Below are positions 1 to 6,164 of a DNA stretch of 12,163 nucleotides, piece by piece. Location of the stretch: contig CALWTN010000002.1 of NCBI GenBank assembly GCA_944384475.1, forward strand, positions 1-12,163, in the 5' to 3' direction. Every line of letters begins with the position of its first letter. Within the stretch, counting starts at the first letter, position 1. Below the pieces are notes generated by a model, which saw only the letters and a program-made list of their open reading frames with translations, did no database searches and had not been told where the DNA came from. Both the position numbers and the translations under genes were made by a program. This DNA is from an uncultured Clostridia bacterium (GTDB taxonomy: Bacteria > Bacillota > Clostridia > Christensenellales > UBA1242).

Positions 1-206
1 AAGGGTTTAATTGTCATGTCAACGTCATTGCGTTAAATGACGTGCAAGAAAGGCATCTTCGTGGCTCAACTTTGCAAAAAACCTATTCATTTGTTGAAAA
101 GCTAAATTCTCTTGGAGTAAATGCCACAAAGCGCAGGAGCATGGGCGAGGATATTGAGGGCGCTTGCGGACAGCTTAGGCAAAGTGTGATAAAGGAGGGA
201 AAGTGA
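1..206 (+). CDS. rlmN: RlmN, 23S rRNA (adenine-2503-C2) methyltransferase, C-terminal end (5' partial)
   Basis: This is the last 67 codons of a gene that starts before the window; the frame begins at base 3 and stops at TGA 204-206. The visible protein has NCHVNVIALN followed by a variable stretch and then ATKRRSMGEDIEGACGQLR. This is the C-terminal signature of the radical-SAM enzyme RlmN, which methylates A2503 of 23S rRNA and A37 of some tRNAs. The Cys codon at 165-167 (ACGQL) corresponds to the conserved C-terminal cysteine that carries the methyl group in the family mechanism. The CxxxCxxC cluster motif would lie upstream and is not visible. The stop overlaps the GTG start of rsgA (GTGA, 203-206), so the two genes are probably translationally coupled. 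Cfr shares this fold, but RlmN is far more likely in this housekeeping setting. Confidence 0.93.
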   Translation, partial: GFNCHVNVIALNDVQERHLRGSTLQKTYSFVEKLNSLGVNATKRRSMGEDIEGACGQLRQSVIKEGK

Positions 207-1039
207 AAGGGATTGTAACAAAAAAAATCGCAAACCTCTTTTTGGTTGGCGATACATTTTGCAGCGCACGAGGCAATTTGAAAGAAAGTGGCATCTTTGT
301 TGGAGACAGGGTTGAGTATGACAAGTCCAATAAAATTATTCAAAAATTATTGCCGCGAAAAAATTTTTTGCCACGTCCGCCGCTTGCAAATCTTGATAAA
401 ATGTTTATAGTTATCGCACCTGTGCCAAAGCCGGACTTTCTTTTAGTTGATAAAATGTTGCTTTTTTGCGAAAAAAACGGCATAAAACCAGTTATTTGCG
501 TAAATAAAAGCGATATTTTGCAAAAGCATTTGAAGGAGGCTGTCAACGAGGCATATTCAAAAGTTGCGCCAATCATATATGTCAGTGCGCATGATAACAA
601 TGTGCAGGAGCTAGTGAAAAACATAAAGGGAGTTTGCGCATTTGCAGGACAAAGCGCAGTAGGGAAAAGTTCGCTTCTCAACGCTCTGCATGGAGAAATA
701 AAGGAGCAAGTCGGCGAATTAGCCAAAAAAACCGAACGAGGCAAGCAGACCACCAGAGTTGTCAGTTTATATAAATTTGCACAAGGCTATATTGCCGACA
801 CGGCTGGCTTTTCCAAATTAGACGAAGGGCTGCTTGACATTGATGAAAGAGAACTTGCAAACTATTTTGTTGAATTTAAGCCATTTTTAAAATCTTGCGA
901 ATTTCTTTCTTGCACCCACAGTAAAGAAAAAAATTGCGAGATTAAAAAGCAGGTTGAGGAGGGCGGCATATCGCAGTCCAGATATCAAAATTATTTAAAA
1001 ATTTTTGAAACGCTTAAAGATAGGAGGAGAAAAAAATGA
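203..1039 (+). CDS. rsgA: RsgA, ribosome small subunit-dependent GTPase (circularly permuted)
   Basis: RsgA is a cytoplasmic GTPase that checks late 30S subunit maturation. The 278-residue product has the permuted G-motif order of the YjeQ/RsgA family. An N-terminal OB-fold (about 1-60) is followed by G4 NKSD (101-104), a G5-like SAH (128-130), the P-loop GQSAVGKSS (149-157), a G2-type GKQTTR (180-185) and G3 DTAGF (199-203). The C-terminal zinc knuckle is Cys232, Cys237, His239, Cys245. The length is slightly below the usual 290-300, mainly from a compact OB domain. The GTG start at 203 follows AAAGGAGG (about 191-198) and overlaps the rlmN stop. The 3' end overlaps rpe by 4 bases. No prpC/prkC pair precedes it, although that pair commonly does in other Firmicutes. 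Confidence 0.96.
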   Translation: MKGIVTKKIANLFLVGDTFCSARGNLKESGIFVGDRVEYDKSNKIIQKLLPRKNFLPRPPLANLDKMFIVIAPVPKPDFLLVDKMLLFCEKNGIKPVICVNKSDILQKHLKEAVNEAYSKVAPIIYVSAHDNNVQELVKNIKGVCAFAGQSAVGKSSLLNALHGEIKEQVGELAKKTERGKQTTRVVSLYKFAQGYIADTAGFSKLDEGLLDIDERELANYFVEFKPFLKSCEFLSCTHSKEKNCEIKKQVEEGGISQSRYQNYLKIFETLKDRRRKK

Positions 1040-1698
1040 AAAGAAGGCTTGACATTGCAGTTGCATCTGATCCAGTTAAGGATGAACAAAAGTTGATCGC
1101 TTATGCAAAGAGTTTGCAGGGCGTGGCGGATTTCTTTCATTGTGACATCATGGATGGAAAGTTTGTTGCCAAAAAAAGCATAGATTACAATATCGTAAGT
1201 TTGTTAAATGCTCAAACTGCACTGCCACTTGATGTGCATTTGATGGTGAAAGAACCTGAGGGTGTTATCGATGAATATTTGCAAGCGGGCGCAAACATCT
1301 TAACCTTGCATTTTGAAGCGTTTAAGGATAAAAAGAAGCTTTTGAAATGTCTTTCTTACATAAGAAGCAAGGGGGCGCTTGCAGGACTGAGTTTCAAACC
1401 TAGCACACAACTTAGTGAAATCAGAAGTTTTCTTTTTTATGCTGATGTAATTTTGTTGATGGGCGTAGAACCAGGCGCAAGCGGGCAGACGATCAAAGAG
1501 CAAACTTTCGATAGGCTTAAAAGAATTACCAAGTTTAGAGCTGACAACAAACTTGCTTTTAAGATTGAGGTTGACGGCGGCGTCAACGACAGCAATGCGC
1601 ATGTTTTATATGAACTTGGTGCTGACATTTTGGTTAGCGGAAGTTACATTTACAACAGCGAAAACAGAGAAAAAGCGATAAAAAAATTAAGAAGATAA
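1036..1698 (+). CDS. rpe: Ribulose-phosphate 3-epimerase (divergent)
   Basis: The product (220 residues) interconverts D-ribulose 5-phosphate and D-xylulose 5-phosphate in the non-oxidative pentose phosphate pathway. It is a TIM barrel with all four metal ligands of the family in place: His35 and Asp37 (FHCDIMDG), His68 (DVHLM) and Asp180 (EVDGG). The phosphate-binding SGSYIY lies at about 201-206. Two parts are unusual. The N-terminal strand reads IAVASDPVKD where most Rpe proteins have an IAPSILSADF-like segment. The mobile-loop segment is LLMGVEPGASGQ instead of the usual MTVNPGFGGQ. An allulose-6-phosphate or other hexulose-phosphate epimerase is therefore possible, although position behind rsgA supports Rpe. 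The ATG overlaps the rsgA stop (ATGA), and the SD AGGAGG is at 1022-1027. It is the last gene of the operon. Confidence 0.88.
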   Translation: MKRRLDIAVASDPVKDEQKLIAYAKSLQGVADFFHCDIMDGKFVAKKSIDYNIVSLLNAQTALPLDVHLMVKEPEGVIDEYLQAGANILTLHFEAFKDKKKLLKCLSYIRSKGALAGLSFKPSTQLSEIRSFLFYADVILLMGVEPGASGQTIKEQTFDRLKRITKFRADNKLAFKIEVDGGVNDSNAHVLYELGADILVSGSYIYNSENREKAIKKLRR

Positions 1699-1699
1699 A

Positions 1700-1727
1700 A
1701 AAAGCGACTTTAATTAAGTCGTTTTTT
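1700..1727. terminator. Bidirectional Rho-independent terminator between rpe and the MFS gene
   Basis: CGACTT (1705-1710) pairs with AAGTCG (1716-1721) around a 5-nt loop. A-runs lie before the stem and six Ts after it (1722-1727), so a hairpin plus U-tract forms on either strand. It ends the rlmN-rsgA-rpe operon on the plus strand and the convergent transporter gene on the minus strand. The transporter stop codon (1726-1728) lies in the T-tract. Confidence 0.85.
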
Positions 1728-2979
1728 AATACTTATTTATTTTGCGTTTGCGTGCAAGCAGAAGTGAAATGACAATGGAGATTGGCACAAGAGCGCCAAG
1801 CATAATTAAATTTGTCATCGCCGCAGTTTGCGTCAGCAAAATTTGGCTTATCGTAAGCGACATTAACATTCTGCCTATGTTTGTGCCTACGTTTGTTATT
1901 GAAAGCAGAGTTTGCCTCTTTGTCAGCCCCTTGCTGTTCATCACAAAATCTTCTCGCACAATATGGAAAGGATCTTTTGTTGAATAAAGCAGCGCCGAGC
2001 CTATGCCAAGCACAATCAATGCGACCGTTCCTGAAAGATATAGTCCGCCAAGTCCAACCATAAGCAGACCGATTATTATTGCTGCGGTTAGAATATGTAT
2101 GCTGTTAAATTTGAATTTTTTGTATACGTAACCAAAGCCAAGTGTTGCAAAGGCGCGCACCATACATGCTATGCCTGTGATGGTTGTTATGGTGGTGGTT
2201 GTGAAGTTTAACTCTTGAAAAACCATTTTGTTTATATCAACAGGGCTGCACACAAGGGCAAAATAGAATAAACACAAAAACAGCAACAGCCAAGTTGTTC
2301 GGTATTTAAAAAGTTTTATGTATTCAAATTTTTCTATTGAAACGTTGTGCTTTGGCAGGTTGTTGGCTTTTTTGTATAATTCTTTTTCATTTTGAATAAA
2401 GAACGACATTATCACTGCGATCAGCAAAATTGAAGAAGCAAGCACAAAAGGTGTGTATGGCCAAAATTCGTAGAGATAACCTGCTGCGAATGTTCCGACT
2501 GCTGTTAAAAAGCAAAATCCAAACCTTGAAATAGCGCCATATTTTGCAAAATTGTCGCTTAAACCATACATTTTCAAGTTGTCTTTTAATATTTTCGGCT
2601 CTGCAAGGTTTTTAATTGAAAGTCCTACTCCTGAAAATATTTGTGCAACGAACATCGCCCATGGATCGAAAAACAAAAAGAGGGTGGATATAAAAAGCAG
2701 TATCGTTCCCAGCCTTGAAGCGTTGGCTGTGCCAAACCATCTTACAAATTTGATGCATGGGATTTGTGCAACGGCAAAGCTTAGGCAAAAAACCATGGTA
2801 AGAAGTGAAATCATAGAAAATGACATGCCTTTGATTTCTGCATAGTAAATGCTGTCTACGGCATAAATAAGAAGCCAGTCAATGGTGATGGCTTTATATA
2901 TAATAAAGAAATATGATTTTCTTTTATTTTTTTTAACTAACTCTTCGCCCACAGTTTTATTATAGACAATTAATTGCAT
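1726..2979 (-). CDS. Major facilitator superfamily (MFS) transporter
   Basis: This is an integral membrane protein of up to 417 residues, almost entirely hydrophobic segments separated by short charged loops, which fits a 12-helix MFS permease. A degenerate MFS motif A is visible between helices 2 and 3 (KFVRWFGTANASRLG, about 77-91). A central cytoplasmic loop (about residues 198-225) joins the two halves, and the C-terminus is basic (LLARKRKINKY). The substrate cannot be read from the sequence; drug or metabolite export is only a guess. The start is uncertain. The ATG at 2979 has no Shine-Dalgarno sequence, and a good sigma-A promoter overlaps codons 1-7, so translation may begin at the GTG of codon 10 (2950-2952). 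It lies 25 bases behind veg on the same strand and runs convergent to rpe. Confidence 0.85.
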   Translation of the reverse strand: MQLIVYNKTVGEELVKKNKRKSYFFIIYKAITIDWLLIYAVDSIYYAEIKGMSFSMISLLTMVFCLSFAVAQIPCIKFVRWFGTANASRLGTILLFISTLFLFFDPWAMFVAQIFSGVGLSIKNLAEPKILKDNLKMYGLSDNFAKYGAISRFGFCFLTAVGTFAAGYLYEFWPYTPFVLASSILLIAVIMSFFIQNEKELYKKANNLPKHNVSIEKFEYIKLFKYRTTWLLLFLCLFYFALVCSPVDINKMVFQELNFTTTTITTITGIACMVRAFATLGFGYVYKKFKFNSIHILTAAIIIGLLMVGLGGLYLSGTVALIVLGIGSALLYSTKDPFHIVREDFVMNSKGLTKRQTLLSITNVGTNIGRMLMSLTISQILLTQTAAMTNLIMLGALVPISIVISLLLARKRKINKY

Positions 2980-2986
2980 TTATCAA
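2959..2986 (-). promoter_or_regulatory. Sigma-A promoter for the MFS gene, overlapping its apparent start
   Basis: Read on the minus strand, TTGATA (2986-2981) and TATAAT (2964-2959) are separated by 16 bases. The predicted transcription start is near 2952, inside the longest open reading frame and almost exactly at the in-frame GTG of codon 10. The promoter sits just after the veg stop codon, so the transporter is probably transcribed independently of veg. Confidence 0.6.
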
Positions 2987-3004
2987 AACAAATTGCGACA
3001 TTTT

Positions 3005-3238
3005 TCACTCTATAACCACATTGCCACATAAAACATCAAAATATGAAAATGTTTGAAGCGGCTGCCTAGCATTTTCAATCGCAACTGTAAAAACAGAGGG
3101 ATAAACATCTTTTACGGTGGCGTTTACAATGTCTATTTTTTTTCTTCCACGATTTATACTCATTTCAATTTCTTGACCTTTTAGGTTGGCGATTTTCTTT
3201 TTTACAAGAGAAAGTTCTCCATTTGCAATCTTTACCAT
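3005..3238 (-). CDS. veg: Veg family protein (DUF1021)
   Basis: This small basic protein (77 residues) resembles Bacillus subtilis Veg. The family core GRKKIDIVNATVKDVYPSVF (about 31-50) is present, followed by an SY(F)D-type segment (TFSYFDVLCGN, about 63-73). Veg forms a small beta-barrel and is abundant. In B. subtilis it has been linked to biofilm gene control and to spore outgrowth, but the molecular role is not settled. The protein is a little shorter than B. subtilis Veg (about 86) because it lacks the C-terminal tail. The ATG is preceded on the minus strand by a strong AAAGGAG. It is divergent from the SipL-like gene, an arrangement I recall in other Clostridia. I found no terminator between veg and the downstream MFS gene. 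Confidence 0.92.
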   Translation of the reverse strand: MVKIANGELSLVKKKIANLKGQEIEMSINRGRKKIDIVNATVKDVYPSVFTVAIENARQPLQTFSYFDVLCGNVVIE

Positions 3239-3297
3239 ATCTTTCTCCTTTTACATGTTTTTATTGCTTTATTGCCAATTTAAAAATTCTTAAACAT

Positions 3298-3315
3298 TTT
3301 TGCATACTTGCAAAA
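3298..3315. promoter_or_regulatory. TGCA dyad in the divergent veg / SipL-like promoter region
   Basis: A perfect 7-bp inverted repeat, TTTTGCA (3298-3304) and TGCAAAA (3309-3315), surrounds a TACT spacer midway between two divergent genes. It overlaps the -35 element of a possible plus-strand promoter, which is the usual place for a repressor operator. No named regulator is recognised. The site could also arise by chance in AT-rich DNA. Confidence 0.35.
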
Positions 3316-3335
3316 TGCGGTTAATAGAATATAGC
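3308..3335 (+). promoter_or_regulatory. Candidate promoter for the SipL-like gene
   Basis: TTGCAA (3308-3313) and TATAGC (3330-3335) are 16 bases apart and resemble a sigma-A promoter 26 bases before the start codon. An alternative reading is a weak sigma-E-type pair: AAAAATT (3282-3288), 14 bases, then CATACTTG (3303-3310). Sigma-E control would suit a mother-cell coat protein. Neither match is strong enough to decide. Confidence 0.3.
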
Positions 3336-3360
3336 GTAATCAAATTTGTGGGAGGAGAAG

Positions 3361-4872
3361 ATGTCTTACGAAAATAACAATTTTAAAGTGGTTAAAAAAA
3401 TTGCTTTACCTAAAAGCGAGTTTAACCAATCATGCACGGTGGTTGCAGATGGAGAAATAGCCAAAATTTTTGCAGTGTCGCATGAAGCATATTGCGATAA
3501 TCAAGAAATCACAAAAGGAGTGGTTTCATTCAGCGGACATGTTGATGTTTGCGTGATTTATCAGTTGGAGACCGGTGAAATTGGCAGCGCATTTTCTTCT
3601 TGCCCATTTTCTTCTAAATTTGAAGATGATCAAATCAGCAGCGGCGAGCGTGCCGTCATCAATTTGAACGTCATCGATCATTCCATTGAAAGCATTTCTG
3701 GCAATGAGGCTGTAATTGGGCTTGTGATTGAGCAGACTGGGCTGCTGATAGAAAACGTTGAAATAGGCAACGTAAATTTTAACGATGAGGACATTTGTGT
3801 AAAAGAGGAAGAAGTTTCCATCATCAAGTATGTCGGCTCTGCAAGCGCTCAGGCAAGCGAAAGCGGAAGTTATTCATCACGTGACAAAGTAAAAAAAGTG
3901 CTAGGCAGCCAAGCATGCATTTCAATTAAGGCCACAGAGGCAGGAAGCAATTTTGTTTCAGTAAGTGGCGACGTAATCACAAACGTTTTGTTTATTGACG
4001 AAAACGACAAATTTAACAATGTTCAAATTGTTGATGCTTTTAAAGAAGAGATTGAAATTGAAGGCGTAACGAGAGAGAGTTTGGTTGAAGCGGTGGCAAA
4101 TGTAAATTCGTCCGACATAAAAATTGAAGTGGAGGATGACGGCAACGGCAGCAAAATAATCTCAACGGTGCCATTTGAAATTGTTGCTTTTGCGTTTGAA
4201 GAAAGCCAAATTAGCATGGTTTGTGACCTTTACAGCACCAAATACGAAATGGAGGTTTGCTCGCAAACATTCAACATGTCGAAAACTCTTAACATGGAGT
4301 TTGTTGAAGGCAAGGTTGACGGATCGCTAACTATCGATGAAAGTCAGCCACGTGTAGATAAAATTTTGTTTACCTTTGGAAGCGGCGCCGTTGTCACTAA
4401 CACTTCTGTTGTGGACGGAGAAATCAATATTGACGGCATCGCTAAAACCACGGTGGTATATTTAAACGATGAACAAAATTCCTTTAATTCTGTCGAACTT
4501 GAAATACCTTTCAGCATTTCTGACAAGACCAAGGCCAGCGAAAACTCACTTTTGTTAGTCAGCGTTGCTTTGACTGATGTTGATGTTGCGGTTAAGAAGG
4601 GTAGAGAACTTTTCTTTGATGGCAAGATCAAGGCTATGGTCGCGATAAGCGATGATGAGGTTTCTGCCGTTATCAGTGAGGCAAAGGAAGGAGAGTTGCT
4701 GCCTCAAAAAGATTTTGCAATGCAACTTGTTTTTGCAAAACAGGGCGACAGCATTTGGGATATTGCCAAAGCCAACAAAGTTAAAGAAAGTTTAATCGCA
4801 AATCAAAACCCTAACGTAGTTTTTCCGCTTGAAGAAAACAAAGACATCATCATTTTTTATCAAAATGTATAA
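3361..4872 (+). CDS. SPOCS (DUF3794) and LysM domain protein, SipL-like spore coat morphogenesis protein
   Basis: This is a 503-residue protein without a signal peptide. It is built of beta-rich SPOCS/DUF3794 repeats: roughly 10-150, 160-280 and 300-440, each with a pattern such as ISIKATEAGSNFVSVSGDVITNVLF. A C-terminal LysM-like domain follows (about 456-503: FAKQGDSIWDIAKANKV, then NQNPNV). The layout matches Clostridioides difficile SipL, whose C-terminal LysM domain binds the SpoIVA ATPase and is needed to attach the coat to the forespore. The same job in the mother cell is inferred here. The ATG at 3361 is chosen because GGGAGGAG (3349-3356) lies directly before it; an in-frame TTG at 3346 would put that site inside the gene. 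It is divergent from veg and upstream of spoIIR. Confidence 0.85.
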   Translation: MSYENNNFKVVKKIALPKSEFNQSCTVVADGEIAKIFAVSHEAYCDNQEITKGVVSFSGHVDVCVIYQLETGEIGSAFSSCPFSSKFEDDQISSGERAVINLNVIDHSIESISGNEAVIGLVIEQTGLLIENVEIGNVNFNDEDICVKEEEVSIIKYVGSASAQASESGSYSSRDKVKKVLGSQACISIKATEAGSNFVSVSGDVITNVLFIDENDKFNNVQIVDAFKEEIEIEGVTRESLVEAVANVNSSDIKIEVEDDGNGSKIISTVPFEIVAFAFEESQISMVCDLYSTKYEMEVCSQTFNMSKTLNMEFVEGKVDGSLTIDESQPRVDKILFTFGSGAVVTNTSVVDGEINIDGIAKTTVVYLNDEQNSFNSVELEIPFSISDKTKASENSLLLVSVALTDVDVAVKKGRELFFDGKIKAMVAISDDEVSAVISEAKEGELLPQKDFAMQLVFAKQGDSIWDIAKANKVKESLIANQNPNVVFPLEENKDIIIFYQNV

Positions 4873-4909
4873 TTTAACAAATAAGTTGTATACTTTTTGT
4901 CAAACTGTC

Positions 4910-4941
4910 AAAACTTCTCTCATCAAAATGGGGGAAGTTTT
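4910..4941 (+). promoter_or_regulatory. Hairpin burying the spoIIR ribosome binding site
   Basis: AAAACTTCTCTCAT (4910-4923) pairs with ATGGGGGAAGTTTT (4928-4941) around a 4-nt CAAA loop. This gives a 14-bp stem with only two G-U pairs. The 3' arm contains the only Shine-Dalgarno sequence of spoIIR (GGGGGAAG, 4930-4937) and ends 3 bases before the ATG. It may block translation until melted. Its GTTTTATTAT 3' end might also let it work as a weak terminator for the upstream gene. The fold is visible; the function is inferred. Confidence 0.6.
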
Positions 4942-4944
4942 ATT

Positions 4945-5469
4945 ATGAAATGGATTGTTTGCGGTGTTTGCGGAGTTATTTTAACAGTTTTGCTTTTTTG
5001 CGCACCGCTGTTTGGCACTGGCTCGCAAACTGACTATTTAAGGATTCATATCAGGGCAAATTCCAACTCGGCAGAAGACCAGCGTGTAAAGTATATGGTT
5101 AAAGATGCGGTGGTTGAAGCGCTTATTCCTGTGCTTAGTGAGGCGCAAACCAAGCAGCAGGCAGAAGAGCTTATTCGTCAAAACTTCGAGTATATTGAAG
5201 CAGTTGCGGATGCCGTTTTGCGCAGTGAAGGGTTTGACTACACCAGTTCTTCGAGGCTAGATAACGAGCAGTTTCCAACAAGAACATATCAAGACATCAC
5301 GCTTGCTGCTGGCAATTATGATGCGGTTATAATCGACCTCGGCAGCGGCGAAGGCGACAACTGGTGGTGTCTTGTTTATCCAGCGTTTTGTTTCACAAAA
5401 TCACAAAATTCGACAAATTATGTTTATATTTCAAAAATTTGGGAAATAATAAGTAGCATAAAACGATAA
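4945..5469 (+). CDS. spoIIR: SpoIIR, stage II sporulation protein R
   Basis: SpoIIR is made in the forespore and secreted into the intermembrane space. There it activates the SpoIIGA protease, which cleaves pro-sigma-E and starts the mother-cell programme. The 174-residue product has an N-terminal hydrophobic export segment (about 3-23) and both family signatures: RIHIRANSNSAEDQ (33-46) with the following KDAVVEAL, and GEGDNWWCLVYPAFCF (135-150). The part after residue 150 is short and unlike other family members I know. The start is ATG 4945, not an upstream in-frame codon at 4897, because GGGGGAAG ends 7 bases before it and the export segment then sits at the N-terminus. The ribosome binding site lies in a hairpin. 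A weak sporulation-type promoter (GTATA 4867-4871 with TATACTTT 4889-4896) is possible. sleB follows after 14 bases. Confidence 0.93.
   Translation: MKWIVCGVCGVILTVLLFCAPLFGTGSQTDYLRIHIRANSNSAEDQRVKYMVKDAVVEALIPVLSEAQTKQQAEELIRQNFEYIEAVADAVLRSEGFDYTSSSRLDNEQFPTRTYQDITLAAGNYDAVIIDLGSGEGDNWWCLVYPAFCFTKSQNSTNYVYISKIWEIISSIKR
5422..5451 (+). promoter_or_regulatory. Sigma-F/sigma-G type forespore promoter for sleB-ypeB
   Basis: GTTTA (5422-5426), a 15-base spacer and GGAAATAATA (5442-5451) fit the B. subtilis sigma-F consensus as I recall it (GYWTA, 15-16 bases, GGNRANANTW) at every defined position. The site lies inside the 3' end of spoIIR. It predicts a start near 5458, just ahead of the sleB ribosome binding site. 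Sigma-G recognises overlapping sequences, so either forespore factor could use it. Confidence 0.55.
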
Positions 5470-5483
5470 TCAGGAGGTTTTTT

Positions 5484-6155
5484 GTGAAAAGATTATTATT
5501 TTCTCTGATAGCGGCTACTTTAATTATTGTCATGCCAATGGCAGTTGTGCTTGCAACAAGTTTGCCTAATCGTGACGGCGTTGTTTCGCAAGCGCTCACA
5601 GTCAACGAGAACAAGGCTGTTCAGCAAAAATTAAAAGAGCTTGGCTACTACAAAGGAAGCGTGGATGGAGTGTTCGGCCAAGGCACTCGTGGTGCGGTGA
5701 TTGCCTTTCAAAAAGCAAACGGACTTACTGCCGATGGCATTGTGGGTGAAAAGACTGCAAAAGCGATGGGCATCTCTTTAAACACGCAACAGATTGCGCA
5801 AAGTGGCAGCGATTTATATTTGCTTGCAAAAACAGTCTACGCAGAGGCAAGAGGCGAGCCTTATGAAGGGCAGGTTGCAGTGGCAGCTGTGATTTTAAAC
5901 AGAGTGGAAAGCCCAGATTTTCCGAACACTATCGCAGAAGTCATATATCAGCCATGGGCGTTTACGGCTGTGCATGATGGACAAATAAACTTAGAGCCAA
6001 ACGAGACGGCTTACAGCGCAGCGAGAGACGCTATGAACGGATGGGATCCTACATATGGATGTTTGTATTACTACAATGCTTCCACAGCGACCAGCAAATG
6101 GATTTTTACAAGAACAACTGTCGTGACGATTGGCAAGCATGTGTTCGCTATATAG
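5484..6155 (+). CDS. sleB: SleB, spore cortex-lytic enzyme
   Basis: SleB is a lytic transglycosylase stored in the dormant spore that breaks cortex peptidoglycan during germination. The 223-residue precursor has a signal peptide (1 to about 25, ending VVLATS). A PG_binding_1 domain follows (about 41-96: VQQKLKELGYYKGSVDG and a TRGAVIAFQ segment). The catalytic Hydrolase_2/SleB domain (about 114-221) contains YAEARGEPYEGQVAVAAVIL, with Glu121 as the expected catalytic acid. The PG-binding domain favours SleB over the single-domain CwlJ. The GTG start at 5484 follows AGGAGG (5472-5477). ypeB comes next, and the sleB stop TAG is part of the ypeB Shine-Dalgarno (TAGGAGG, 6153-6159). A candidate forespore promoter lies upstream inside spoIIR. 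Confidence 0.95.
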   Translation: MKRLLFSLIAATLIIVMPMAVVLATSLPNRDGVVSQALTVNENKAVQQKLKELGYYKGSVDGVFGQGTRGAVIAFQKANGLTADGIVGEKTAKAMGISLNTQQIAQSGSDLYLLAKTVYAEARGEPYEGQVAVAAVILNRVESPDFPNTIAEVIYQPWAFTAVHDGQINLEPNETAYSAARDAMNGWDPTYGCLYYYNASTATSKWIFTRTTVVTIGKHVFAI

Positions 6156-6164
6156 GAGGCAAAA

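Noticed and set aside
3346..3360. In-frame TTG start five codons before the SipL-like ATG
   Set aside because: The GGGAGGAG ribosome binding site would fall inside the coding sequence and nothing resembling an SD precedes 3346. ATG 3361 is the better start.
4897..4944. Longer reading frame upstream of spoIIR
   Set aside because: It adds 16 residues, encoded by the hairpin region, before a normal export segment, and the Shine-Dalgarno points to ATG 4945.
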